The notes: a model not told the origin generated them from the sequence alone. 23,053 nt of DNA from Plakobranchus ocellatus (GCA_019648995.1 BLXT01001860.1:72569-95621), one strand, 5' to 3'; shown: positions 1-11,220, counted from the first letter of the stretch. A program made the numbers and translations.

Positions 1-80
<80 letters not shown>
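1..80. repeat. (TTA)n microsatellite, cut by the window start
   Basis: An uninterrupted run of TTA/ATT triplets with a single TTG variant near position 39. It begins at the first base, so its true length is unknown. It lies just upstream of a SINE tail fragment. Confidence 0.98.
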
Positions 81-107
81 TGTATGGCAAAAACTTACTC
101 TCCGCTC

Positions 108-194
108 ACACAAGCGCCTGGCCTGATGGAGGGCCTGAAACCCTGAGATCACCGGACCGTGATCTGGCTAAAGACAAAAATCAATCAATCAATC
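108..194 (+). mobile_element. SINE fragment, 3' (tail) half only
   Basis: The stretch reads GCGCCTGGCCTGATGG, then CCCTGAGATCAC, then GATCTGGCTA and AAAGACAAAAA, ending in short AATC repeats. In the same order it matches the tail of the SINE at 6931-7091, which has GGCGTCCCGGCCTGAG, GCCTGAGATCAC, GGACTGGCTA and GCAAAAACC. The tRNA-like head with A and B boxes is missing, as expected for 5'-truncated retroposition. The AATC repeats may be the original 3' tail. No target duplication is visible on the left, where a (TTA)n tract lies. Confidence 0.75.
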
Positions 195-2189
195 TATTCA
201 CAAAACATTTAATTAGTAGTGAGAAATGTTGACAAATGTTCAATGTGGCAAACGTGTGCCGTCCACTTCTTCTAGTCATCAAACATTTCTCAGACGACCC
301 GCTAGACTGGGAAGCCTTAGTTCTGAGTCGGATCGTTGAGCGGGTCCCGCACAAAACTTTTAACACTAATGTCTACTGCACAGCCTTTACCACATAACAA
401 ACCTGGGCACACGACAATCTAATTATCAGCCAAGCTAGGGATGCAAAATTTATGCTGTGTTTTTTTTTTTTATGAAATCTTTCTTTATTTCAACAAATTT
501 AATTGTTAGCATTTTGTTTGAGATTGTATACATTTAGTGTAATTTAATCTGATGAAAAGCCAAGAATATAAATATTTATATTTACGTATAACTGGTATAT
601 GCTCAAGAGCTTCATATCTTTGTTTCCAGAACATAATCTTATCTACGAATACAACGCTTGAGTTTCAAAATATTTCTTTTCTCATTTTCCTAAGACCTGA
701 AAGATCCTAGCTGGGGAACTTTCTATTCTAATCTTCTGTCTAGACACTGTTTTCAATCATAACTTTGTCATAGCCTGATGGTGAAAAAGCATTTCTGCTT
801 TACCTTGCACTGATAGAAAATCGCGTAGCCTGTAATCACTTCCAACAAAGAACGATTACACTTGGTAGTTTTTCGAACTTGAATCCTAATTAGGATGTGT
901 CGTTAACATTTCCCAGTTTCATCTCCAGTACCAAACAGCCTGGGATTAAAGCTGTCTGAGCTAGTGAATCTTAACGTTTCTCCCCAAGTTTTCACTGGCT
1001 TTATTCGTTTATGTAATTTGGAAATAATCTCTTTTCAGTTTTTTTTTTTCATCCTGTTTCTTTGGCATTTTCATTTTGATCATGTCTTTATTCGAGAGCA
1101 CGTTGTGCAAGTCTGGACACTACGATATCATCTAGAGGTCAAATCTACTTCATTTGATAGGCACAGATAATTATATTATGGAGGTTCGGTTTCCAACTCA
1201 GCCATACTTTACTCTCTAGGGTATCTGCCTGGACAAGAAAGCTCTTAATGGACTGCACATATTAATAGAATGATTAAAATATAATTAAGTTAGCGCTTTA
1301 ATAATAAACTAAAGTACTGCTACAACTGATTCGCTTCTGATGGCTTTTCTGTGCAGTCCATTTCCAGCGCAAGAAACTCACTTCTCAATTGTTATCTGGG
1401 TTTTAAATATAATGAAGTTATTTTTTCAATTATGTGTTTTGAATTTTACGGACCAATGTTTGTATCACATTGTTGATGTTCCCCTTGGTTGTGATTCTGT
1501 GATAATTTTTTCAAGAGCTCTCTTTTCAATTTAACTGGCAGTTTCTAACTTTGAAAAGAAAAACAGGTATTGCTTATAGATAATTATAATTTATATCAAT
1601 ATTATCTTGGCTCTATTTTGAAGGTAGGATTTCTTGACTTTCATTCATTTTTAATGCAGATTACATCCTACTGATTACAATCTATTTGTCAATGTGTTTT
1701 ATAACCTTAAATGTATTTGTTAACATCTAGTGCATCTTGCGTGCATAATTTATAATCATATTCTGTATCAAAGGAACTTTTCACAATTTAGTTTTTCGTT
1801 TTCTTATTCTAATGACATTAAACTGTTATAATAAGTCCTTTAACGGCGCAGAAAGCGTGGAAGCTCCTAGTGCCCGCAAAGCCCGAATTCCCGCGCTCTC
1901 TACATTGAGTTCATGATTATCATCAAAGCCACATGTCCACAGGCGCAAGGTGCATTCTCTGCTGGTGTAAAATGATCTTTTTTGCATAATAATGTACACG
2001 GAAAAAAAATGGTGATAAATGCTTGGGTGTGCGGACTTAAATATTAAATAAATCTAATAGTAAAAATCTACAAATTAAATAAACGTTTTAGGATATGAAC
2101 AATTAACCAATTGAATATTATTATTGGTTTAACAAAAGCGAGTTTCTTCCTTCCCTAGAAACCAATGACCCTGGCAATAACGACTTAAA
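195..2189. other. AT-rich stretch without recognisable gene
   Basis: Only short chance open frames occur on either strand and none has recognisable domain content. Homopolymer runs (T and A tracts) are frequent. A small GC-richer patch lies at about 1843-1900. No repeat copy, tRNA or coherent exon was recognised. Confidence 0.6.
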
Positions 2190-2208
2190 CAAATAAATAA
2201 ATAAATAA

Positions 2209-2268
<60 letters not shown>
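2190..2268. repeat. (AAAT)n followed by (AT)n compound microsatellite
   Basis: About six AAAT units (2190-2214) run directly into a pure AT dinucleotide tract to 2268. The AT part is self-complementary and long enough to extrude a cruciform. The compound form suggests that one repeat arose at the end of the other. Confidence 0.97.
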
Positions 2269-2272
<4 letters not shown>

Positions 2273-2500
2273 CCCAGGGTAAAACTTAAATTTGGGGAGG
2301 AAAGTATGATCACCCTCTTCACGCCAAGCACATTCTGTGGCTATACCCTGAATAATTGAACTAAAGCTACAAAATGTTTTTGAACACCCCCCTCCCTTTT
2401 TTTCTTCTTAATTTATGTTTTATGCATCCCATGTAAGAACCTGATAATAATAATATATTGCTTCGTTTTGTGCGGTTTTGTGACCCTGGTCTGATCTGCA

Positions 2501-2728
2501 CAGCTATTCATATATCCAGCTATCGACGCCTATCAAGTTATTCTGCTGTCCAGCTATCCATCTATCCATCCATCCAGCTATCGACCCTCTCAGTTATAAC
2601 CTTATCCAGCTACCCCGCTATCCATCTATCCGCCTAACCAGCTATTTAGCTATTCATTTATCCAGCTATCAACCTACCCAGCTATCGACCTACCGAGCTA
2701 TACACCTACCCAACTTGCCACTTATCAA
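2501..2728 (+). repeat. Degenerate 8/16-bp minisatellite based on CAGCTATC
   Basis: The motif CAGCTATC (variants CAGCTATT, GAGCTATA, CATCTATC) recurs throughout. The right part keeps a clear 16-bp period: CAGCTATCAACCTACC, CAGCTATCGACCTACC, GAGCTATACACCTACC. The left part mixes 8-bp CATCTATC-type steps with longer spacings. The copies are diverged, so the array is old or not being homogenised. Confidence 0.85.
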
Positions 2729-2752
2729 TTATTGGTTTTGCAAAGTAGTTTC

Positions 2753-2784
2753 GATATCATAGGCCCTCCAAAGGCCAGGATATC
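2753..2784. other. Imperfect hairpin with GATATC and GGCC arms
   Basis: GATATC (2753-2758) and GGCC (2762-2765) pair with GGCC (2773-2776) and GATATC (2779-2784) around a 7-base loop. A 3-versus-2-base internal bulge separates the two stems. It lies in a slightly GC-richer patch of about 2750-2880. No function is evident and it could be chance. Confidence 0.35.
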
Positions 2785-2884
2785 AGTGGAGAATTGAAAC
2801 GCGAGACATGAAGCCCATTACAGGTCAGGGCGGGTGTGGCAACCATTTTACCACCAGCGTTCTGACATACACGGTGCGAAGAGC

Positions 2885-5380
2885 TCACAGAGTTAAATGT
2901 AAATATCTTTATATACTATAAAGCTTTTTTGATACAAAACATATACTGAGATTAAAAAAAAATGGAAAAAAATCAGCTCACCCCATATTTATTTCATAAT
3001 CAAAGCCAATCGTATGTAAAAAATAAAAGAAAAAAAAAGAAAAACATAAAAATATCACAAGGAGGTGGCTAAGAACGTCACAAGAAACATTAAGGGCGTA
3101 ATGAGACAAAGCCTTGTTTGTGTCTGATATTACTTTTTATTGTGCCAGTAAGCATGTGGGCCATTTGTTATAAACACAATAGATTTAGTCAAGACACTTC
3201 TATACACCAATGACGTGTAAGTCACCGTGTTGAATGTGAATCTTTAGTTATACACATCGAGTTCATCATTTGAAGTTTATGTAAGTAAAGCCAAACAAAG
3301 TTTCAGAATTAATTATAATATTTATAGAAAGAAAATAAAACGCCATCCTTTGATCATCTGTAAGGTTATAGCCTGCTGCATCCAACAATGTTAGACTGTA
3401 TTCAGACGTAACACAAATAACAAGCAACACTAGGATACGCCATGGTCGATTTTTTTTTTCAATAAAGAAAAATTAAGAAAGGAAAATGCTTTCATTTCCA
3501 CATTCTCTTGTTCCATTTTTTCCTTTCTATTCCACTGTAATTGTGCTTGTAGAAATGCTGGTTGTTGTGTGGATTCTTCAACCATTAAATACAAGAACTT
3601 ACAGTCTCAGACACGGAATGACGTATGGAACACCCACAACTGTTCCTGGTGCCGAGAAACTCCGCAACTCTTTCTGGTGTTGATGCTGGAAAATTGGTAA
3701 GTCACGTGTGCCAAAAGCAAGTTCATTTTTTTCTTTGCTTATATGAGACTCACACTCTGCGCATGTTTAGGCAATCTCAAAGTTTTTTGCAAGCTTACAT
3801 TTGATTATGTTTGATTGTTGTAAAGATATAAGAAAGTAAAGATTGTCCACGCCCAGTTTTGTACTGTACGTTAACATGCGTACATTCCCCGGGTTATCGC
3901 CCTGTCTTAAAGACCGTTACTTCAGTAATGCACCCACACAGCTATCGGAAACATAATACAGTTGCGAATCGGCGCTTTTTGTGCTTTCATTTCATCTTTT
4001 TTATCATGATGCCCTCCATTTTTTTTTTTACAGTAAAAGAACACAAACACCAATTGAAACTCATTAGATCAAATTAACAAAAGCTGTATACGTAAAAATA
4101 TTTCGTTTTCTAAGCTTTATCCGAAAACAAAAAAATCTTCGTCTTCTTAGAAATAAGACTTAAATGATTTCAATAATTTGTTTAAAGGCTAATAATTCGA
4201 CTAAGAGTGAAAATTTTAGACAACTTTATCGAGTCCTGGAGTTTTTTTTTTTCTTTTTACATCTCTTCATCTATCATTAGGTGATATCCGAATGTGAGAA
4301 AAAAGTAACTTTACAGATGAATCTTTTTTCTTGTATGAGTTATTGATGTATTTATCCGAAACCACTCTAAGAACAAAGAAAAAGGTAGTCTGATGTTGAA
4401 TGACCTTGACCATGAAAAAGCGTATATTTTTCTTTAACAAGTTCAAATTAATGCATCCAGAGTTAATGAAGGAAAAGTCTCTAAACTGATTTTATCTTGT
4501 GAAATCATATTAGCAACTCAAATGAACGCCATTCAAAGTACTTTTTTTTAGCTATTTATGATGTAAATATTTGATGTAATTTTCTCTATGCATTATGCCA
4601 CTCTATAGGTCATACTGCATTCTCTAACAGTATGATCTTAGTGCAAAGCTCATGAAGAATTGTGTACCATCTGAATAACGATTTCAGACGAACGAAAGAA
4701 TGAAGTGATTTCTACACTCACTGAACGATTGGGAGTTCGCGGGCATTTCAGCTTTTCTTTGTCCTGAAAGTCAATGGCTGCTTTAATTAATTGTCGCGAA
4801 ACCCTAAGTGAAAAAAAATAAGAATTGCAACAAACGAAGAAAGAGTTTGAAGCATCCCCAATGCACTTTATGATCGGAAACTCGGGTATTCAGCTATTGT
4901 GGCCAATGTCCTCTGGAACGAGGGAACACTTCTTAAGTTATATGCTGGGAAACAGTAATTATAAAAGTCGCAATTTTTTTTTATTTCTCTTTCCTATTTT
5001 ATTTAAATCAGCAAATGATTTGACCCCAGTATAATCTTCTGTTTTTAGAATGCTGTGTATTTCATTAGTGTAATGGTTTGTGTTCTTTGCTAACCATTTG
5101 CTACCCATCAAGAAGATAAACGGGTAGCCGAGATAATTAATTTTTCAAATATTGAATCGACAAAAAGAAAAAAAAATAATTTTTTTATACATGAAGAACA
5201 TAATAACAAAATGCTTCTAAAATGTACTAAATGATATTATTGTTCATCTGAGAAATATTTCATTCAGAGCTGGCTCTTAACAAACGTTACACCTTCAGTC
5301 ACCAGGCTGACCCAAGTTAAACACTTTTATAACTATGACATGTTCGAACATTACAAAATGTCACGCCTACCTTGCTTTCT
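2885..5380. other. AT-rich stretch without a supported gene
   Basis: Many A and T homopolymers and only short open frames. The single passage resembling an exon is 3605-3696, listed separately as a finding because the evidence is weak. Nothing here matches the SINE or LINE copies elsewhere in the window. Confidence 0.55.
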
Positions 5381-5383
5381 TCG

Positions 5384-5402
5384 TTTATTTATTTATTTAT
5401 TT
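5384..5402. repeat. Short (TTTA)n microsatellite
   Basis: About four TTTA units followed by a short T run. Minor simple repeat. Confidence 0.8.
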
Positions 5403-5537
5403 TTTTGTATGTGTACAAAAATCCTCCGACTAGCATGTGAGTTGGTCGAAATTTTTCTCAGGCTTTAGTACAAATTTAAATCTTTCTCGATACTGCGACT
5501 AAAAACTCCTTTATCGAAACTGACAGCACGAGAGATT

Positions 5538-5790
5538 TTATCTACAGCCGAAACATTTAAATTCGACAAATGTAACACCTCCAGGGGTCTGGTGTGTCTC
5601 TATACAAATACGCCCCAGTCTCCTGTCCTGCGATCCTGCATTCTGTACCCAGTGATTCAAGCTGTTTACAGACAGCAGGCCACAGGCGCCCGACCACCCG
5701 TCACGTGGGAGAGACCCCGAGGCTGTGGAGAGAACCAGGTTCCAAGCACATGATCCAGTGATGATCGGAAAGCTGTGAAGAATCAAAGAC
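5538..5790 (-). other. GC-richer block with an 82-codon open frame, unrecognised
   Basis: The block stands out against the AT-rich flanks and is rich in CCC, CAG and CGC words. The minus strand is open for 82 codons (5538-5786) and starts with ATG. The peptide includes TASGSLPRDGWSGACG and HWVQNAGSQDRRLGR, with no domain I recognise. GC-rich DNA lengthens chance open frames, so this is not called a gene. It could be an old repeat, an exon remnant or simply a compositional island. Confidence 0.3.
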
Positions 5791-5862
5791 TGACGTATGC
5801 ATCAGTTTTCATTTCTTTTCCCTATCACATCATTGATTTTATTTAACGGATATTATTGATTC

Positions 5863-6060
5863 CCTCTCTTTATTTCTCTTTCTCTTTCTCTCTCTTTCTT
5901 TTTGTTCTTCTCTGTCACTCTGCGTCTCATTCGGTCTGCCTTTCTCACTTTGTCCCTCTCTTTTTCACTCGTCTCTCTCTCCCTTTCTCTTTCTCCCTCT
6001 CCCTCTCCCTCTTTCTCTCTCTGTCTCTCTTTCTCCCTCTTTTACTCTCTCTTTACGTGT
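5863..6060. repeat. CT-rich polypyrimidine tract
   Basis: Nearly 200 bases of imperfect CT, CTTT and CCCT repeats on the plus strand. Open frames across it read as serine/leucine/phenylalanine-rich low-complexity peptides and are artefacts of the repeat. Confidence 0.93.
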
Positions 6061-6917
6061 CTGTTAAAAGTAATAGTTTATGTGTCCATGGCATTTGCAA
6101 ATTATCCACCAGCCAAGATTAGCTGTTTTTTTTCCATTATTAATTCACCAATGTTACCTAAAAGTCACCGGAGATAACAGTCGAAAAACCTTGAGTGCCG
6201 ACAATGTTTATGTGACTGGAATCTATTCCCTCACTCAATCTAGGGAGAGCGGGTGTTTTGTTTGGGTCTTCTTCTGTCTGCAATTAGCGATGTGACCGAC
6301 AAAAGCTAAAGGATTTGTTCAAAGAATCCTTTTCTGTGAGTTGACCTATTCAACCTATCCAACCTTCCGATTGTGTCCCAAAGGAGTAAAAAACCAATTT
6401 CACACAAGACTTGTGGAAACCTCAAGAACATTTCGAATGACATTACAAAAAGGAAGAATCGTTTTGTCGTGTCGAGCACCTACTGAATCATGTTTCAAGC
6501 TGACGTTCAAATACCGGTTTGAAATTCGAAAATGTCAGGTCAGATTCTGAAAAAGTTCAAACAAATTGTGGAAAGTTCTAGCTACATATAATAGATCAGG
6601 GCATATATTTTGTCTTTGAAACAACATCCAAACAAACTTCAGTACTTTGTGAAAGATCGAAGTGAAATTCCTCACTGAATAGTACTGTGAAAGTATTTGC
6701 TTCATTTTAGAATGAATCCGACGGGTCTTTTGTCTTTTATGCCCTGCTTCCTTACACTCTGACAAACTTCAGGACAGTCGTTTTGCGAGACGCCTGTTGC
6801 TCGTAGACAGTTATGTGAGGAGCAGTGTCATCTCTAACAGAGATTATGGCAGAGTAACTTGTTAGACACTGCATGTACATGTTAATGTTCAGGTACACTT
6901 ATTGTAATTTCTAGATC
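6061..6917. other. Stretch without recognisable gene
   Basis: Contains only short open frames on both strands. I see no repeat copy, RNA gene or coherent coding signal. Confidence 0.5.
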
Positions 6918-7104
6918 TGTCTACCCCAATAGGGACATCGGTAGCACAGTGGCTTGTGAGTCCGCCCTGAGATCTACAGGGACCTTTCTGTTGCGGGTTC
7001 GAGCCCTGCCATCGGCGTCCCGGCCTGAGAAAGGGCTTAAATGCCTGAGATCACTTTGTTGTGGACTGGCTATATGCAAAAACCCAAACCTTGTCTACCC
7101 CAAT
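6918..7104 (+). mobile_element. tRNA-derived SINE with perfect 13-bp target site duplication
   Basis: The direct repeat TGTCTACCCCAAT occurs at 6918-6930 and again at 7092-7104, bracketing an element of about 161 bp. The head is tRNA-like. It has an A-box match TAGCACAGTGGC (6942-6953) and a B-box match GGTTCGAGCCC (6996-7006), which together form a type 2 RNA polymerase III promoter. A 5-bp/7-nt stem-loop CCCTG..CAGGG sits where the anticodon arm would be. A T-arm GCGGG-TTCGAGC-CCTGC lies at 6993-7009, and GGGACAT (6932-6938) roughly pairs with GCGTCCC (7015-7021) as an acceptor stem. The rest is a tRNA-unrelated tail ending in an A-rich GCAAAAACCCAAACC. SINEs of this type encode no protein and are copied by LINE reverse transcriptases. 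The SINE family name is unknown to me. Confidence 0.9.
6942..7006 (+). promoter_or_regulatory. Internal RNA polymerase III promoter (A and B boxes) of the SINE
   Basis: TAGCACAGTGGC (6942-6953) fits the A-box consensus TRGCNNAGYNGG apart from its last base. GGTTCGAGCCC (6996-7006) fits the B-box GGTTCGANTCC with one mismatch. The spacing between the boxes is typical of tRNA-type promoters. Whether this copy is transcribed cannot be told from sequence. Confidence 0.8.
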
Positions 7105-8240
7105 GGGTAGTCTTTATTCCAACAAACGTGGCAGTGTTGCTTGCTAGGCGCTACGCAACAATGCAGAGTACAAACCCTACAGACACGTGAGAAGAATTTC
7201 GTTTTATGTGTCTTTTTAAAGGACACAACGCTTTAACGGCTAGGGTTCGAGCATCAGAACTTCTGATCACGATTGAATCATAGTTACAACTTGTAAATTA
7301 CTGACGTTTTTTAGGACAGTGTTTTTACCTTTAAAAATATACAACTGTAAAAGTTTTCTGTCCATTAATATAAGGTTGTACTTTTGACTAAGAAAAATTC
7401 TGAGTCTGACCTGGATAAACAGGCCCTTTTTATTAGGGGAAACCTTCAGATTTATGTCTGTAGAACCACGACCTACAAAGTAAAAAATGTCTGGAAATAT
7501 TGGTATAAATGCGTATCGTGTTTGGCGGTAATGTACGTCTTGATGACCCTCAAATACAGTTTGAAAAAAAATAATAATAATAACTATTGGAGAGAAAAAA
7601 ACCTTGTCAGCTGAAAGTAATCAAAGATTAATGGCAAAACTTTTAATGAAAACAAAAATCAATTTTATTTACCATCATTCAACCTCATTGAAGAAAATAA
7701 GAAGTGTTAGGTGTCAGAAGTTCTGTCGGAGTCAGCTACAAGGCAGAAATGGTGCTGATCGCGAACTTTCAAACGCATCAAAATTGTAATATTCTTATCT
7801 TGCTATGGAGCTCAAATTAAACAGGATTGAAAGCGCTCTGCTGTACAGTGACTGCTCTGATAATCAACGAGAATTAGGATTCAGCTTTTATGTCCCATCT
7901 TTCAGTTTTTCCTGGTGCCCTAGAAAACTGGCGGATGTGTGTTCTAGTATACTTTAGTCTGACAAACATTGAACTTAACAGAATTGCTGTCCTTGTTTCT
8001 TGACACAACGTCGTAAGAAGAGAAATTGATCAAAAGGTTAAAAGCGGACTAAAAGCTTTTGATTGCTATTTATTGGACCGATCAATTTCCATTCACTTTA
8101 TTTCTGTATCAGTGAAAGTCTGGACGTATTTTGTGTCGATTGTCGGTTTGGAGTGATTTATTACAACGTACAACTGGAATTTCAAAAAACCTTTTTTTGA
8201 CCAAAAAATATTTTCTCTGTTAAATATCTTTATTTTTGAC
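7105..8240. other. Stretch without recognisable gene
   Basis: Short open frames only, interrupted by A- and T-rich runs including a small ATA/ATAA run near 7568-7585. No domain-like peptide, tRNA or repeat copy recognised. Confidence 0.5.
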
Positions 8241-8275
8241 TGTTTGTTTGTTTGTTAGTTAGTTAGTTTGTTTGT
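8241..8275. repeat. (TGTT)n / (TAGT)n simple repeat
   Basis: Runs of TTTG units with a middle block of TTAG units. Directly followed by a GC-richer block. Confidence 0.9.
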
Positions 8276-8525
8276 GACCCCTGCGGCACTCAGGCGTGGA
8301 CAAAAGTGAGGGCGGGAGGTAATTGCTTAGTGCCAGGCAAGTGTTTGTCCCCCAAGTCACTTAAATCAAGAGCACAATGATGTGAGGCAGACTTAGCTTC
8401 TAACATCAGTGGATGCTGTTCAGAATCGAGCTGTACTGATTGACCTGTGCAGCAAACCGGTTCAGGCCGAAGGCGAGGATTGAGTCTGACCTGTGTTACA
8501 GGAAAGGGGCTGGTCCGGGAACATA
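8276..8525. other. GC-richer block, unrecognised
   Basis: Composition shifts abruptly after the TTTG repeat, with words such as GGGCGGGAGG, GGTTCAGGCCGAAGGCG and GGGGCTGGTCCGGGA. No long open frame, tRNA fold or match to the SINE or LINE copies was found. It could be an old transposon fragment, but this is unsupported. Confidence 0.3.
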
Positions 8526-8823
8526 AAAGCCTTTCTCTGATTTGAAAGCTTTGTAGATGCTTTAGGCAGGAGAGAGGGGATGTTTTGGAGGGGCGTTATG
8601 GCAGTGTGTAATTATTAAAGGGTAAGAAAAGAAAAATAACGAAGGGAAGAGGAAAATTTATAATTAGACATATTCATAGAAATACAGACAGGTAGACAAA
8701 GAAATAAAAACCAAATAAATAGATAGCATGTGCAAGAAGAGTCAGACAATCAAAACGAGCAAAAAATAGATCGATGATAAAAAAGAAATAGCTAGAAACA
8801 ATCCAACAGAAAGGTGAATCGGC

Positions 8824-8826
<3 letters not shown>

Positions 8827-8870
<44 letters not shown>

Positions 8871-9013
8871 AGGGAGAGAGAAAGATAGAGAGACACAGAC
8901 AGAGTTAGACAGAGAGAGAACGATAGAGAGAGACAAACAGAGAGAGAAAGAGACAGAGAGAGAAAGAGAGAGAGAGAAATAGACAGAGAGAGAGAGAGAG
9001 ATAGAGAGAGAGA
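8827..9013. repeat. (AG)n polypurine tract
   Basis: A near-perfect AG run at 8827-8865 continues as imperfect GA-rich repeat (GAGACAGAG, GATAGAG variants) to about 9013. The minus-strand open frame over it is a serine/leucine low-complexity artefact. Polypurine mirror tracts like this can adopt triplex (H-DNA) structure. Confidence 0.96.
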
Positions 9014-9443
9014 ATATACATATCATGAATGTCAAATATTTATCATTCTCAAAAGGACTTCACTCCCTAACAGCTCCCCTTTTCCCCCACTCACCCACCC
9101 TCAACCGCCGCACGTGTTGAGATTTAATGCAGTGTACATTTACATCTTAGAGCAGGCTATTCTGCAGCACCCAGAACTGATGACTGTGACCGCGACTACT
9201 GGCTTGCCTTACAAAACTGTACCCATTACGTTCATTACGGTTTAATTATCTCACACAAAAGAAGGCCAGCTTGTGTCAGAAAGGAACGCTTTGTAAGATA
9301 GCTTAAATAAACGGAGGGGAAGGAGAATTCTCCGGAAAAAAAAACATTGGGAATGACCTCGTGAATCTGGAGTTGGTTCATATACAGAATGATATTGGTG
9401 AGAACTATGAAATCAAAAGTGGCAAAAACGCGTTCTAAATTAT

Positions 9444-9471
9444 TGTTGTTGTTGTTGTTGTTGTTGTTATT

Positions 9472-9506
<35 letters not shown>

Positions 9507-9546
9507 ATTATTATTATTATTGTTTTTGTTGTTGTTGTCGTTGTTG
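9444..9546. repeat. (GTT)n microsatellite with a TTA interruption
   Basis: About thirty GTT triplets, broken by TATT near 9468 and by a short TTA block near 9506-9521. Confidence 0.97.
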
Positions 9547-9549
9547 CTA

Positions 9550-10722
9550 CTATCGTTTTTAGTTATGTGCCTTTGAAGCACTATCTAGTGATTCATATCA
9601 GTTGACAAAAAGTAGTGGAAGCTAAATAATATCAATTCATCTGCTTTTTGTAATCAATAATCAGCAAAGTATAAATTATTCTCAGGTAAAAGACGAGAAG
9701 GAAACATTGTTACCAGTATCAACATAAACTGCTATATCATAAAATATTCACCCAGCCTCGCGCTTACATTCACTCCTCGTGGCTATTATTTTAAACCAGC
9801 TACATGGTCTCTTGATTGCACCTCCATATCGTCTAGTAAAGAGTTCTACTGTCAGGTCAAACATTTGTCAGATCTGGCCACTGTCAACTCAAACAAAAAA
9901 AACCCAATAAAAACCAACCAAACAAACAAAAAAATTCCCTCCACACAACTATGCAAAGTAGCCACAAAAATAATTTACGTTGTTGAAGATAATAAAAACC
10001 TCAGCTGAGCAGAGACTAAAACAAAAATAAGGAAAGAAATTGATTGATATTTAAAGTTCACTATCGTCTGGAGCGGCTTTATGGTAATTGTTTGTGAATA
10101 TAAAAATTATCTAATGACAATGCCATAAACAATCACGCGATTAAAAAGTAGGCCTTTTTCTGTTCTTTTTCAAGAGAAGATTTTTTTTTCTAAAGCAAAG
10201 AGTTTTTACATCATTTTACGAGATTTTTCCTATCAACAACTGAGTAGGTAGTTCTTTGAGAAAGCAGAGCAAAAAAATGTTACTATACTCTGCAAATGCA
10301 CTTTTCCATCTTTTCCATTTGCTTTTATGCTACATTTAAATTTGAGATTTCTTTAAGTTTCCAATTCTAGCTTTATATGGCTTTTATAAAAATATTCCAG
10401 TTCCCAAAGATTCAAGCGCTCCAGAAGACAGGCATCTTTAAGTTTACAGATCTGACACGTTGTGGGAGGTAAGACAAAAATAAAGGAAATATATTCATCT
10501 TGCACCAAGAACAGCTTATGTCATGTAGGGCCACTCACATTCGTCGTCAAGCAAAGATGTGTATGAAAAAATATGCTAAACTATTTGGCATCACTTTGAT
10601 TATAGACTTAACAAACAAATATTTCGATATAAAGCAAACATGTTCTATTTACTATGCTCAATAAGGTATTCTAGGGCATTTAATGAAACAATTGTTTTTG
10701 TTGTACTTTTCTCAAAACAGAA
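9550..10722. other. AT-rich stretch without recognisable gene
   Basis: Includes an A/C-rich patch at about 9890-9935 and several T runs. No coding or repeat signal recognised. Confidence 0.5.
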
Positions 10723-10770
10723 ATGTTTCTAACATAGACATGTTTTATGTTTCTTACATAGACATTTCTC
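10723..10770 (+). repeat. 24-bp tandem duplication
   Basis: ATGTTTCTAACATAGACAT at 10723 is followed 24 bases later by ATGTTTCTTACATAGACAT, two adjacent copies with few differences. A 60-codon open frame spans it but shows no recognisable domain. Confidence 0.7.
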
Positions 10771-11220
10771 AGCTAGGAGTCCAGTGTGGCGAGATGACGA
10801 GCTTTGAGATTTGTGAACAGAAGCTTGTGCCTTCAGGTCATCGCCCTTGCTTGATCAATTATTGACTCAAGAGTTCTACGCGAGAAAATGGGAGAGAAAC
10901 GGCAAATAAAATTAATGTACGCGCGTATCTCCAAGACAGCTCTACGTTTGAGTTACCATGGTGAAAGCTCTTTGTCCGTACTTCATCGAATCTTATATTC
11001 TGGCTTGCCGCAACAACAACAAAAAACGGCATATCACGTTTTTTATTGAAAAGAAAGGTTCCTAAAAATTTTAATTAAAAAAATGCAAATCAGAAAAACA
11101 TTACACAAGAGTAAGCCTGTGATGTTCTACTTTGTGATGTTTTCCCCCCTCAATTTATTAAATATTAGCTTGTATTGATATCTCTTTTTTCCGAGTGTTG
11201 TGTCTTCACTGGTAACATCA

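Noticed and set aside
5856..6177. Serine/leucine/phenylalanine-rich plus-strand frames that look like membrane proteins
   Set aside because: They are direct translations of a CT-rich tract, and two frames overlap with equally plausible peptides.
6932..7021. A functional tRNA gene
   Set aside because: A cloverleaf-like head is present, but the anticodon-like loop AGATCTA lacks the invariant T33. There are extra bases between the T arm and the acceptor, mismatches in the acceptor stem, and a SINE tail with target duplication. It is a SINE head.
7220..7260. B-box-like GGTTCGAGCAT near 7236
   Set aside because: Only a partial B-box match, with no A box at the right spacing, no tRNA fold and no similarity to the SINE tail.
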